Below, one piece after another: positions 1-8,026 of a DNA stretch of 64,000 nt (the stretch's first letter is position 1; the number at the start of each line of letters is the position of its first letter). The translations under genes and the position numbers were made by a program. The notes beneath the pieces were generated by a model that was not told the DNA's origin, made no database searches, and saw only the letters and a program-made list of their open reading frames with translations. The DNA lies in NCBI RefSeq assembly GCF_016461715.1, contig NZ_JAEMUI010000001.1:248001-312000 (forward strand), read 5' to 3'. Origin of the DNA: Marinomonas spartinae (GTDB lineage Bacteria; Pseudomonadota; Gammaproteobacteria; Pseudomonadales; Marinomonadaceae).

Positions 1-108
1 TTGAGATAGGGCACCTTTACTAAGGCAAAGAATGTCTGCCGCAGTGGTTAAATTACCGTGGCGAGCCACAGCGGAAAACACTCGGATTTGTTGTAGTGTG
101 ATTTTCAT
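1..108 (-). CDS. LysR-family transcriptional regulator, N-terminal fragment (cut by window edge)
   Basis: Only the first 36 codons are inside the window, reading leftward from an ATG at 106-108. The peptide begins MKITLQQIRVFSAVARHGNL and continues TTAADILCLSKGALSQ, which is the start of a LysR winged helix-turn-helix: the 'L..F..VA..gNlt.AA..L..s..a.S' pattern. It is transcribed away from the TDT carrier gene that starts at 233. LysR proteins commonly control the divergent neighbour, so regulation of the carrier is a reasonable inference. The effector domain lies outside the window and the ligand cannot be guessed. Confidence 0.85.
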   Translation of the reverse strand, partial: MKITLQQIRVFSAVARHGNLTTAADILCLSKGALSQ

Positions 109-232
109 CTGATTGAATCTTATATGTGTTGTTTAGTAAAACCGAACGACTTATTAAAAACATTTAGATTTTACGATTACATATATCCTTTTACCATAAT
201 CTTATTCCTAATTGATAGCTTGGAGTCAGGTT

Positions 233-1201
233 ATGTTTACATTATTGCGTCATCGATTGTCTTTTGCGCCAACCCCCATAGCGGGTCTTGCTCTGGGTAT
301 TGCCAGTTTAGGGTGTAGCTGGCATTTTGTTGTTCAAGAGTCTTCTTTTTTACCGTATTTCTCTGCGACTATTGGCGCCTTTTTATTGATGTTGCTGGTT
401 GGGAAATTCTCCTTGCACCCGAGATTATTGGTACAGGATCTACAGCATCCTGTCGTGGGAAGTGTGGTGCCAACGTTCGCGATGGCATTGATGGTGATTA
501 CCATGTCGCTTCATCATTTTATGCCGAAGCTGGCGGTCGCTTTGTGGTTGTTTGCGATTGCGATTCATACGGTGTTTCTTGTGACTTTTGTGTATCACAG
601 ATACAAAGGGTTTACTTTGGCGGATATGGTGCCAAGCTGGTTTGTGCCGCCAGTGGGCATTATCGTCGCAGCGATTAGTTATCCAACGTCTTTATTTCAG
701 CCCTTGGCAGAAGGCGTTCTTTGGTTTGGCATTGCTTGTTATTTGGTTCTTTTGCCTCTCATGGTGTATCGCTTGAGGTATTGTGGAGAATTACCGGATA
801 ACGCCAAACCCACTTTTGCCATTATGGCAGCACCTGCCAGTGTCTGTTTGGCGGGCTATTTAACCGTTGTGGATGTACCCTCTAAATGGTTTGTGTTGGT
901 TTTATTAGGAATAGCACTACTGAAAACAGCAACGATTTATCGATTTGCCCTGCGTTTATTAAGACTGCCTTTTAGCCCAGGTTATGCCGCTTTTACTTTT
1001 CCTTTAGCGATTGGTGCGACGGCTTTGTTTAAAGTACAAGCGCAGTGCATTGCATGGGGAATGGATGTTGCTGTGATTCAACTTTTGGGGGTTATCGCAG
1101 AGGTAGAGCTTGTCATCGCTACGTTTGTTGTTGCTTATGTTATCACTCGTTATGCTTACTATTATGGCATTACTTTACAGCGTGAATTAGTATTTTCTTA
1201 A
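233..1201 (+). CDS. TDT-family (TehA/SLAC1-like) membrane carrier
   Basis: A 322-residue, highly hydrophobic protein with about ten membrane segments and a short basic start (MFTLLRHRLSF). The opening region containing 'PTPIAGLALGIASLGCSW' fits the first helix of the voltage-dependent anion channel / tellurite-resistance-dicarboxylate transporter (TDT) family, which includes TehA, Mae1 and SLAC1. I chose the ATG at 233 because GGAG at 222-225 is 7 nt upstream; an in-frame TTG at 212 would add 7 residues with no ribosome site. The substrate cannot be read from sequence (organic acid, small anion or sulfite are possible). It is divergent from a LysR gene and followed by a strong terminator, so it is probably monocistronic. 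Confidence 0.75.
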   Translation: MFTLLRHRLSFAPTPIAGLALGIASLGCSWHFVVQESSFLPYFSATIGAFLLMLLVGKFSLHPRLLVQDLQHPVVGSVVPTFAMALMVITMSLHHFMPKLAVALWLFAIAIHTVFLVTFVYHRYKGFTLADMVPSWFVPPVGIIVAAISYPTSLFQPLAEGVLWFGIACYLVLLPLMVYRLRYCGELPDNAKPTFAIMAAPASVCLAGYLTVVDVPSKWFVLVLLGIALLKTATIYRFALRLLRLPFSPGYAAFTFPLAIGATALFKVQAQCIAWGMDVAVIQLLGVIAEVELVIATFVVAYVITRYAYYYGITLQRELVFS

Positions 1202-1212
1202 GGGTCTTCTTT

Positions 1213-1262
1213 GAACAAAAAGCCCAGATTAGACAAAGTCTTATCTGGGCTTTTTTTGTTCA
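1213..1262. terminator. Bidirectional intrinsic terminator
   Basis: AGCCCAGAT at 1221-1229 pairs with ATCTGGGCT at 1243-1251, extended inward by AGAC/GTCT after one mismatch. The stem is flanked by an A-run on the left and a T-run on the right. It lies between the convergent TDT carrier and PRPP-synthetase-like genes and can serve both. Confidence 0.9.
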
Positions 1263-1287
1263 ATAGTAAGGCGTGATTTTAAAAGGC

Positions 1288-2505
1288 TTACTTTTTATTT
1301 TTTAGTTCTTGTAATTCTTCGCTAAACCAGATTTTACGTTTGAAGCGAGGGTTTTTAGACGACATGTCGATTTTATAAGGGTTTGGCTCATGGTTCTGTG
1401 GCAAATCAAGGATATTGCAAAGCTCTTGGGCCAGCCATTTTTCGACTTTTAGCACCACCATTTTTTTCCGCAAGCGACCTTGTTCGTCACGGTTTAGAAT
1501 TGTTGGTAGAGTGTTCAAGGTAAGGATTTCACCAAGGGATGGGTGCGCCATACGTTGGCGGCCTTCGTCGCTGGCATAAAAGTGTGATACAGCGAATACC
1601 ATACGTTTGGGGTTTATTTGTTGTAGGAATTGGCAGGATTTCACCACCGTAGAACCGGTTCGAACCATGTCGTCGAATAAGACAATGCTGGCACCATCCA
1701 ACCCATCAAAGGTGTGTTCGCTTTCTTTGTGTAGGGTGATTTCGACTTTACGCTCATCGGTTCGCTCTTTGTCTAGCATGATGAACTTCGCTTTTGGTAA
1801 GCCAAGGGTATGGAACATCTGTTTGACGAAATCACGAGCGCCTTTATCAGGTGCACACAATACCAAGCCTTCACCGTTTTCACCGTAATCCAACATATCG
1901 GAGTTTAACAAGTAGTGGGCGTAAATTTCATAAGGAATGAGATTATGAAAGTCTCCCTCAAAGACCTCGTTAAACATCTTTTGTACTGAATCGGAGTGAT
2001 TATGTATCGTCATAACCGTATCGACGCCCGATAGCTTGAGCATTTGGGCATAGAGCTTAGCGGTAAAAGGTTGGCCATCGAATTTCTTTACGTCTTTAAT
2101 GTCACGTTGAAAACTGGTTTCGCCTAAGCTCAGATGAGGTCCACGATCCTGTGCGCTGTAAAATAAGTCTGGCTCGACAAGGATCACGCGAGCCGCTCCG
2201 TTCTCTTTTGCTGCTCGAGCGATGATCAAGTTTGCCATGGCCAATTCTTGGCGACTTTTTACATGGCTGGTGGTACTCACAATGATCACAGACTTGCCTC
2301 TTAGTTTGCGACCAATGTTGTCGAAGTCATGTTCGTCAGAGATGAAACGCGGGCAGAACTCGGAGTTCATGAATTGTTTCATACTGATAATATCATCAAT
2401 ATCATCGTACTGACCCATTGCATAGGCAATATCAATAGCAAATGGATTATCGGAAGAGTTACTAACAACGACAACATTCGTTGACTGGCCGGTCGACAAA
2501 GTCAT
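1288..2505 (-). CDS. PRPP-synthetase-like / phosphoribosyltransferase-family protein
   Basis: A 405-residue protein with the two-lobe layout of ribose-phosphate pyrophosphokinase but about 90 residues longer than the usual ~315. Features seen: 'LFYSAQDRGP' in the N-terminal half resembles the YARQDR ATP-binding segment of Prs; 'LDKERTDERK' resembles the catalytic DKRR flexible loop; and 'IVLFDDMVRTGSTV' (Asp278-Asp279) is a PRPP-binding loop. In classical Prs this loop reads DDMIDTAGT, so the protein is divergent. Likely chemistry is PRPP formation from ribose-5-phosphate and ATP, but another phosphoribosyl transfer is possible. The start ATG has AAGGA upstream at 2512-2516. It stands alone, with no purine, pyrimidine or NAD genes beside it. 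Confidence 0.7.
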   Translation of the reverse strand: MTLSTGQSTNVVVVSNSSDNPFAIDIAYAMGQYDDIDDIISMKQFMNSEFCPRFISDEHDFDNIGRKLRGKSVIIVSTTSHVKSRQELAMANLIIARAAKENGAARVILVEPDLFYSAQDRGPHLSLGETSFQRDIKDVKKFDGQPFTAKLYAQMLKLSGVDTVMTIHNHSDSVQKMFNEVFEGDFHNLIPYEIYAHYLLNSDMLDYGENGEGLVLCAPDKGARDFVKQMFHTLGLPKAKFIMLDKERTDERKVEITLHKESEHTFDGLDGASIVLFDDMVRTGSTVVKSCQFLQQINPKRMVFAVSHFYASDEGRQRMAHPSLGEILTLNTLPTILNRDEQGRLRKKMVVLKVEKWLAQELCNILDLPQNHEPNPYKIDMSSKNPRFKRKIWFSEELQELKNKK

Positions 2506-2688
2506 GAAAAAAATCCTTAACTGAAGGGAGGGGAGTTTGCGACAATTTTAATACTTGTAGGTTTATTTTGATAGAGTCGATAGAGCCAATTACCAATAAA
2601 TGGCGTTTTCCTATCGCTATCCACAAAACATCTAAAGCATCTGTCAATGAGCGTAAACGGAGCCCATTCAGCGGATAAATCTTATAGC

Positions 2689-2892
2689 TTAGTCCTGTTG
2701 AGCGGCTTTTTTATCGCAATGTAACCTTCCTGCTTTTCCCCAATGTTCATCATCGAAATTTTGAAAGAAGACCGTCACCGCTTCAGGAGGTAACTCATAG
2801 GCTTCTTCAAACGCTTCTGTTATACGTTTTATTAACAATTGCTTCTGCTCTTTGCTTCGACCAGGTGATTGCTGGATGGTGATGACTGGCAT
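2689..2892 (-). CDS. 4-oxalocrotonate tautomerase-family enzyme
   Basis: A 67-residue protein of the usual size for 4-oxalocrotonate tautomerase subunits. After Met removal the N-terminal residue is Pro (MPVITIQQSPGRS), the catalytic general base of this superfamily. The 'GRSKEQKQLLIKRITEAFEEA' helix follows, then a strand around 'EAVTVFFQNFD'. Such proteins form hexamers that isomerise unsaturated 2-oxoacids. No aromatic catabolism genes are adjacent, so the substrate is unknown. GGGAGA precedes the ATG at a good distance. It may be co-transcribed with the epimerase-like gene upstream on the same strand, though 190 nt separate them. Confidence 0.8.
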   Translation of the reverse strand: MPVITIQQSPGRSKEQKQLLIKRITEAFEEAYELPPEAVTVFFQNFDDEHWGKAGRLHCDKKAAQQD

Positions 2893-3082
2893 AGATTATC
2901 TCCCTACTGAAGGATACTGCTGTTATTTGATTCGTTGTGGGTAGTACGGCTTCCTAATGGTTCTATTTTCGCTAACACTAAATAATGTCTTTATGTCCCT
3001 TGTGGAATAAAGTAGGGCAATACAAGAGCTTCAACGATACTAAAGCGTTTTGTTATTTTCTGCTAGCTAAGTCCCTGCTCCC

Positions 3083-4060
3083 TTAAGGTAAACAGCCTAA
3101 CCCCTTTAATGTGTTCTCTACGGCTTGATCTATGGGGGTGGTGGGCTCTTCTCCTAACTGTGCTAGCAGTTTACTGTTGTTCATTCGGATAGGTTGTTGC
3201 CATAGGTATTTCATTTCCATCATTTCTCTTAGGGTTTCGTTGAAGGGGGCAATGAGGGGCATTAGCCACCAAGGAAAGACCGAAATATTAGGCGCTTTTC
3301 GGGTATGCTTTTCTACTACCCGACGAATGGCTTTTGCCATTTGCGTACCATCTTGATCCCAAAATCCACTCATATGAAAAGTGGCAAAGGCGTCTAATGT
3401 GTGGCGAGTTTCAATCAATTTGAGCATGGTGGCTGCGACATCGGGTAAGTAAGCCCATTGGTGCCCCACATTAGTGGTTGAAGGGTTTTTGATGTTTTTT
3501 ACTGGTTTGTTTGGCTTGATTAACCCTTGAGAAAACCAATTGTTGGCGGCATTTGGCCCAAAGAAATCTCCTGCTCGGACTATGATTACCTGTCCACCTT
3601 GTTCGGAAAAATCTTGTAAGCGTCGTTCCATTTCTACGCGAATTTGACCTTTTTTAGTCACTGGGTTTTGTAAGGATAGCTCATTCAATAAAGGAAAAGC
3701 ATCTGGTCCGTAGTTGTAGACCGTACCAGGGAGTATGATGCAAGCGCCGATTTTCTTAGCGACAGCAATCGTGTTGTTCAGCATAGGTAACACTAAGTCT
3801 TCCCAATGTTTATAGCCTGGTGGATTGACGCCATGCAATATCACGCAACAACCTTGAGCTGCGGCTTCCACATCTGCTTGATTGAGTGCATCCCCTTGAA
3901 ACCAAGTAATATTGTCGTTTTCCGTAGGGTGGTAAGCGCCACGTTTGAGGGCATTAATGAGCCATCCGGCTTTGCTTAGTTGATGTGTGACTTCGCGTCC
4001 AATACCGCCCGTTGCGCCAAGTATTAAGGCCTTTGGTGTGTCATTTTTTTGCTGAATCAT
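3083..4060 (-). CDS. NAD(P)-binding epimerase/dehydratase-like protein
   Basis: A 325-residue extended short-chain dehydrogenase-type protein. The N-terminal Rossmann signature is 'ALILGATGGIGREV' (GxxGxxG). Further on, 'GACIILPGTVYNYGP' supplies the YxxxK-region equivalent with a Tyr but no clear downstream Lys, so catalysis is uncertain. I chose the ATG at 4058-4060 because GGAG at 4067-4070 sits 6 nt upstream; a second ATG is adjacent at 4061-4063, and an upstream in-frame start at 4108 would add 16 poorly conserved residues. It is divergent from a LysR + MFS pair, which suggests common control by that LysR protein. The substrate (nucleotide sugar, flavonoid-type ketone, other) is not identifiable. 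Confidence 0.7.
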   Translation of the reverse strand: MIQQKNDTPKALILGATGGIGREVTHQLSKAGWLINALKRGAYHPTENDNITWFQGDALNQADVEAAAQGCCVILHGVNPPGYKHWEDLVLPMLNNTIAVAKKIGACIILPGTVYNYGPDAFPLLNELSLQNPVTKKGQIRVEMERRLQDFSEQGGQVIIVRAGDFFGPNAANNWFSQGLIKPNKPVKNIKNPSTTNVGHQWAYLPDVAATMLKLIETRHTLDAFATFHMSGFWDQDGTQMAKAIRRVVEKHTRKAPNISVFPWWLMPLIAPFNETLREMMEMKYLWQQPIRMNNSKLLAQLGEEPTTPIDQAVENTLKGLGCLP

Positions 4061-4094
4061 CATTTTCTCCAAGTGACGGTTTTCTAAATAAGTA

Positions 4095-4106
4095 GCTTGA
4101 TCAAGC
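4095..4106. promoter_or_regulatory. Perfect palindrome in a divergent promoter region (putative LysR operator)
   Basis: GCTTGATCAAGC is a perfect 12-bp palindrome in the gap between the epimerase-like gene (start 4060) and the LysR gene (start 4172). LysR regulators usually bind dyads in such gaps. Binding by this regulator is inferred. Confidence 0.35.
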
Positions 4107-4171
4107 AAGGTTAGATACTCTTCTAGCTAAATGAAATTAACGAAAACAATAGAGTGGCTATACATTTTTGT

Positions 4172-5062
4172 ATGAATAAAGACATTGGATGGGAATTGTA
4201 TCGATCCTTTCTTGGCGTCATGCAAGAGGGGTCTTTATCGGCAGCAGCCCGTGCCCTTGGTTCCACTCAGCCAACCATTGGGCGACATATTGCTGAGTTA
4301 GAGCGGGTACTGAATATCACTCTGTTTATTCGTACTCAAGGGGGATTAACGCCTACCGATGCCGCCAATGCTCTATTACTGCCTGCTAGTGAAATGGCGA
4401 ATATCGCCGCTGCTATGGAGCGTGTTACGAGTCGTCATGGTGACGATATTCAAGGTACGGTACGTGTCACCACCAGCGATGTAATAGGAATCGAAATTTT
4501 GCCGACGATCTTTGCCGATATTGCCGAGCGTTTTCCGAATATTCATCTAGAATTGGCATTGTCGGATAAGGTGCAAGATCTTTTGAGTCGGGAGGCTGAT
4601 ATAGCGATACGTATGTTTCGTCCTAAGCAAACCCAGTTGATTGCACGACGTATTGGTAATATAGGCGTCGGTTTTTTTGCTCATACGTGTTATCTAACAA
4701 AACATGGTACGCCATCCACTCTGGCGGATCTTGAAGCGCATCGTTTGATTGGCTTTGACAGACTAACGGATTACATTCGTTCTGTGGCAAAAAAGCTTCC
4801 TTTTCCCTTAGAAAAAGACAGTTTTGTGTTGCGTACCGATAGCAATGTCGCGCAATTGGCTTTGATTCGTGCGGGGGCGGGAATTGGCCTTTGTCAGATA
4901 GGTTTGGCAGAGCGAGACAAGAGTTTGGTACGCTTATTGGCCGAGGATTTTTGTTTTGAAATGGATACTTGGGTGACGATGCATGAGGATCTAAGAAAAA
5001 GTCCAGCTTGTAAAACGGTATTCAGAGAGCTGGTTGCTGGCTTACAAGGATATGTTTATTAA
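4172..5062 (+). CDS. LysR-family transcriptional regulator
   Basis: A 296-residue protein. The N-terminal helix-turn-helix is clear: 'LYRSFLGVMQEGSLSAAARA' then 'LGSTQPTIGRHIAELE', followed by 'LFIRTQGGLTPT'. The remainder is the two-lobe substrate-binding-like effector domain (from about residue 90). It is transcribed away from the epimerase-like gene and ends 21 nt before an MFS carrier gene, so it probably controls both sides. The ATG at 4172 is preferred because it begins the conserved region closely; a GTG at 4154 could add six residues. Neither start has a clear ribosome-binding site. The inducer is unknown. Confidence 0.85.
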   Translation: MNKDIGWELYRSFLGVMQEGSLSAAARALGSTQPTIGRHIAELERVLNITLFIRTQGGLTPTDAANALLLPASEMANIAAAMERVTSRHGDDIQGTVRVTTSDVIGIEILPTIFADIAERFPNIHLELALSDKVQDLLSREADIAIRMFRPKQTQLIARRIGNIGVGFFAHTCYLTKHGTPSTLADLEAHRLIGFDRLTDYIRSVAKKLPFPLEKDSFVLRTDSNVAQLALIRAGAGIGLCQIGLAERDKSLVRLLAEDFCFEMDTWVTMHEDLRKSPACKTVFRELVAGLQGYVY

Positions 5063-5083
5063 TTTCAATGTGTATACGTCATC

Positions 5084-6241
5084 ATGCTGCTCCTTTTTAT
5101 TATCTATATTGCTTTTATTAGTTTAGGCCTGCCGGATGCCGTGTTGGGATCCTCTTGGCCTGTAATGAAAAATGATTTAGATGCCTCGTTAGAATTTGCG
5201 GGGGGGATTTCTTTTATCATCAGTGCTGGCACTGTGATATCTAGCCTTTATGTGACGAAAGCCATTCATTATCTGGGAATCGGTAAGGTCGTTGCATTGA
5301 GTGTATTGCTGACTGCGGTGGCATTACTTGGCTTCAGTATAGCCAATATGACCGTGGTGCTTGTGTTCTTGGCGGTTCCATTGGGTATTGGTGCTGGTGC
5401 TGTGGATGCGGCGTTAAATAACTTCGTCGCATTGCACTATAAAGCCAAGCACATGAATTATCTGCATTCATTCTGGGGCGTGGGAGCAACGGCAGGACCG
5501 TTGCTGATGGCCAATTTTTTAGCGGTAAAGCAGGGCTGGCGTGATGGTTATATGGCAATTGCAGTGGTGCAATTTTTACTTGTCATTGTTTTGTTTGCAG
5601 CGCTTCCGCTGTGGAAAAAGTTTGTCGTTAAACCGTTAGAAAGTCATGAAACGAACTCTCCATTGGTCTCGAATATTAGCGTTCTGAAGATGAAAGGTGT
5701 TTCCCTGCAAATGTCGGTATTTTTCTGTTATTGCTCAATCGAAATGAGTACTGGCCTTTGGTCAGCAAGCTATCTCACGACAGAAAAAAACATCCTGCCT
5801 TCGACCGCAGCCTTTTGGGTCGCCATGTATTATTTGGGGATCACCGCTGGGCGTTTTGCTTGTGGGCTGATTGCTGAAAAAATCGCGGAAGAAACCCTTA
5901 TTCGATCTGGGGGGCTCATTATATTGTTCGGCTGTCTCTTGTTAGCTCTGCCGTTTTCCAGTGCGCTGGCAAAAATAGGTTTGATATTGATTGGGTTAGG
6001 TTGTGCCTCTATATTTCCAAATACTATTCATATGACGCCAAAACGCTTTGGCTCTTCCGCTTCCCAAGCCATCATTGGGTTATCCATGGCTTCTGCTTAT
6101 GTTGGGCTTATGTTAGTGCCCCCCGTTCTTGGGGCGGTTGCAAGGTTTTTCACCTTCGCCTCATTGCCCGTCATTCTAATGATCATGACGGCTATAATAT
6201 TGCTGACCACCGAGCGATTAAGGCGTTATCGAAGCATTTAA
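5084..6241 (+). CDS. Major facilitator superfamily transporter
   Basis: A 385-residue membrane protein with about twelve predicted hydrophobic helices and a central cytoplasmic loop near residues 180-205. 'YIAFISLGLPDAVLGSSWPVM' at the start resembles the first helix of sugar/drug MFS carriers of the FucP- or YfkF-like type; 'LHSFWGVGATAGPLL' is the helix-5 stretch typical of that group. It begins 21 nt after the LysR stop codon and is probably in the same transcript. The substrate is unknown; a sugar or a small hydrophobic compound are the usual choices. Confidence 0.8.
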   Translation: MLLLFIIYIAFISLGLPDAVLGSSWPVMKNDLDASLEFAGGISFIISAGTVISSLYVTKAIHYLGIGKVVALSVLLTAVALLGFSIANMTVVLVFLAVPLGIGAGAVDAALNNFVALHYKAKHMNYLHSFWGVGATAGPLLMANFLAVKQGWRDGYMAIAVVQFLLVIVLFAALPLWKKFVVKPLESHETNSPLVSNISVLKMKGVSLQMSVFFCYCSIEMSTGLWSASYLTTEKNILPSTAAFWVAMYYLGITAGRFACGLIAEKIAEETLIRSGGLIILFGCLLLALPFSSALAKIGLILIGLGCASIFPNTIHMTPKRFGSSASQAIIGLSMASAYVGLMLVPPVLGAVARFFTFASLPVILMIMTAIILLTTERLRRYRSI

Positions 6242-6326
6242 TTACAGTAACGAGTCGTTCTAGCTTTTGACAAAATTAAATCTTTATTGTATTGGCTTCC
6301 AAGATCAACTTCCCCAAACGAGTCAA

Positions 6327-7859
6327 CTACTTCGCCTCACATTTCTGATAGCAACTTGGCGATCTTGGACAGACGGCGCCACGGGAGCAAATCAATCGTG
6401 CATCATTGTCTATTCCCCGTTCTATCCAATTAATATTGAGAATTTTCGCCACGCTCATTAAGTCTTTTTTGATACTTCTCGGAATGGCTGAGGAGCCTCC
6501 TTTGGTTACGCAGGCTTGGCGTAAATCGGCGGCAATGCTTAGGGCATCTTTACTCTGAGCGTCAATGGCTGGGTTTAAATCGATGCCGGAACAAAGTACA
6601 TGACTGTTGCCCGCTAGGTCGTGCACTTTAATGGATTCACAAGCATAAATCCGTGGCTCATCCCCAACATTGAGTATGGATATTTGCGCGGAGGTGCCAG
6701 TACTTGGCTCGCTGATTTTGCGAAACACCGACCAATGCTGGCAAGGGTCTTCCACCATACTCATATTTCCCCAAGGCAGAGGGATGCCATTGCCTCGATA
6801 CACGGCTTTGAGCTTCCCTGGCGCGTAGGCGTCAAAGTAATGCCAATGGGGATAAGGCGAAGCAGCGGTCATGCGCCGCATGGTGACCGATTCAGACACA
6901 TCTGCCAGCTTTGCGGTATTGATTTCATAGCCATTGCGATCCAGCATTTGCCGAAAGGGCACTTTAGGACACAGTAAGGCGCCAGCAAAAAAGCTGCACT
7001 CGAAGTCTCGCCAGGCATACAGAATGTCCTGGGCATCCATACCAGCGCCTGATGAGTGGGTCTTAGTGCTTTTTGATTGAAGTGGCGAGATTTCATTACG
7101 TCCAGTGACTAAGACGTTTTTCATCCCGTCTTTATCGTGTAATACCGTGTGACCGATGTGTACCGCAAGGTTGTATTTCAAACGTTGCGGTTGGTTTTTC
7201 ATAATCTGATTGATGTAGATGGTGCTTGGCGGATCAAAAAATGAGGTCACTACATGGCTTCCATCAATGCCCATGTCTTGTAGGACTGCTATGGGCGTTT
7301 TTCGGAACCATTTGATTTGTAGCCCCATTTGCTTGGTGATAGCGATCAGGTCATCGAGACTTAAGGGTAAGCGCTTGAGCCCTACTTCTTCGGCAGCTCG
7401 CTCTAGATCCGGAAAGTGATTTTGATGATGCTCTTGGTGAGCACGAATCAGCAAATGGGCAAATTGACGGCCACTGGTGCCCGTTTGAGAAAGCATTTCT
7501 GGAATGGCGATTTGTAAAATTTCTTTGGAGAAGAGAAAGTTTGGCTCTAATGCCATGCCATTGATGCCGCCACCCGAGCCTTTTGTCGGGGTAATGGCTT
7601 CTTCCTCGGGAATATCGTCTAAAAACCAAGCCACATTTTTTTGAAAAACACTGGCAATGACTTCCAATACCTCCTCACTAGGAATGCGTTTTCCCCTTTC
7701 GATCATGGATAAATAAGACACCGATGGGGCAGATTCTGCATCCATTTTTATACAGCGGGCGGATAAGTCTTCCATTGTCAAACGGTTACGTTTACGCAGG
7801 TTGCGGATCTTAGTGCCCAAAAAATGGGCTTTACGGTTGAGGCTATTTTTATTTTTCAT
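6327..7859 (-). CDS. ScfR/RamB-type short-chain acyl-responsive transcriptional regulator (XRE HTH + IrrE-like)
   Basis: A 510-residue protein. Residues ~12-75 form an XRE-type helix-turn-helix ('IRNLRKRNRLTMEDLSARC' ... 'VSYLSMIERGKRIPSEEVLE'). The middle has an IrrE/ImmA-like segment with 'AVHIGHTVLHDKDG', where the usual HExxH glutamate is not present. The C-terminal region ends in a four-cysteine cluster (ICSRGAVC...SCYQKC), as in the RamB/ScfR family. RamB in corynebacteria controls glyoxylate-cycle genes, and this gene is divergent from malate synthase and isocitrate lyase, so it very likely regulates them and itself. There is no ribosome-binding sequence before the ATG; three operator-like repeats occupy that place instead. 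Confidence 0.85.
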   Translation of the reverse strand: MKNKNSLNRKAHFLGTKIRNLRKRNRLTMEDLSARCIKMDAESAPSVSYLSMIERGKRIPSEEVLEVIASVFQKNVAWFLDDIPEEEAITPTKGSGGGINGMALEPNFLFSKEILQIAIPEMLSQTGTSGRQFAHLLIRAHQEHHQNHFPDLERAAEEVGLKRLPLSLDDLIAITKQMGLQIKWFRKTPIAVLQDMGIDGSHVVTSFFDPPSTIYINQIMKNQPQRLKYNLAVHIGHTVLHDKDGMKNVLVTGRNEISPLQSKSTKTHSSGAGMDAQDILYAWRDFECSFFAGALLCPKVPFRQMLDRNGYEINTAKLADVSESVTMRRMTAASPYPHWHYFDAYAPGKLKAVYRGNGIPLPWGNMSMVEDPCQHWSVFRKISEPSTGTSAQISILNVGDEPRIYACESIKVHDLAGNSHVLCSGIDLNPAIDAQSKDALSIAADLRQACVTKGGSSAIPRSIKKDLMSVAKILNINWIERGIDNDARLICSRGAVCPRSPSCYQKCEAK

Positions 7860-7862
7860 TTT

Positions 7863-7899
7863 TGTGAAATTTACACTGTGTAATTCTTATTGTGAAATT
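7863..7899. promoter_or_regulatory. Three 14-bp-spaced TGTGWAATT repeats at the ScfR start
   Basis: TGTGAAATT at 7863-7871, TGTGTAATT at 7877-7885 and TGTGAAATT at 7891-7899 begin exactly 14 bp apart. The array starts 4 bp upstream of the ScfR start codon. On the minus strand a possible promoter (TTGCTT at 7934-7929, 18 bp, TAATAA at 7910-7905) would place the array at and just after the transcription start, which suits autorepression. The role is inferred. Confidence 0.55.
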
Positions 7900-8026
7900 T
7901 TAGATTATTAGAGAGTAGTCTATAAATCAAGCAATGGTTAACACGAGTGACCCCTTTGCTACCTGATAAACCTTGGTGTTTTGCCGTAGGTAACTATGAA
8001 CAGACCGATTTAAGAAGGAAAGTGAG

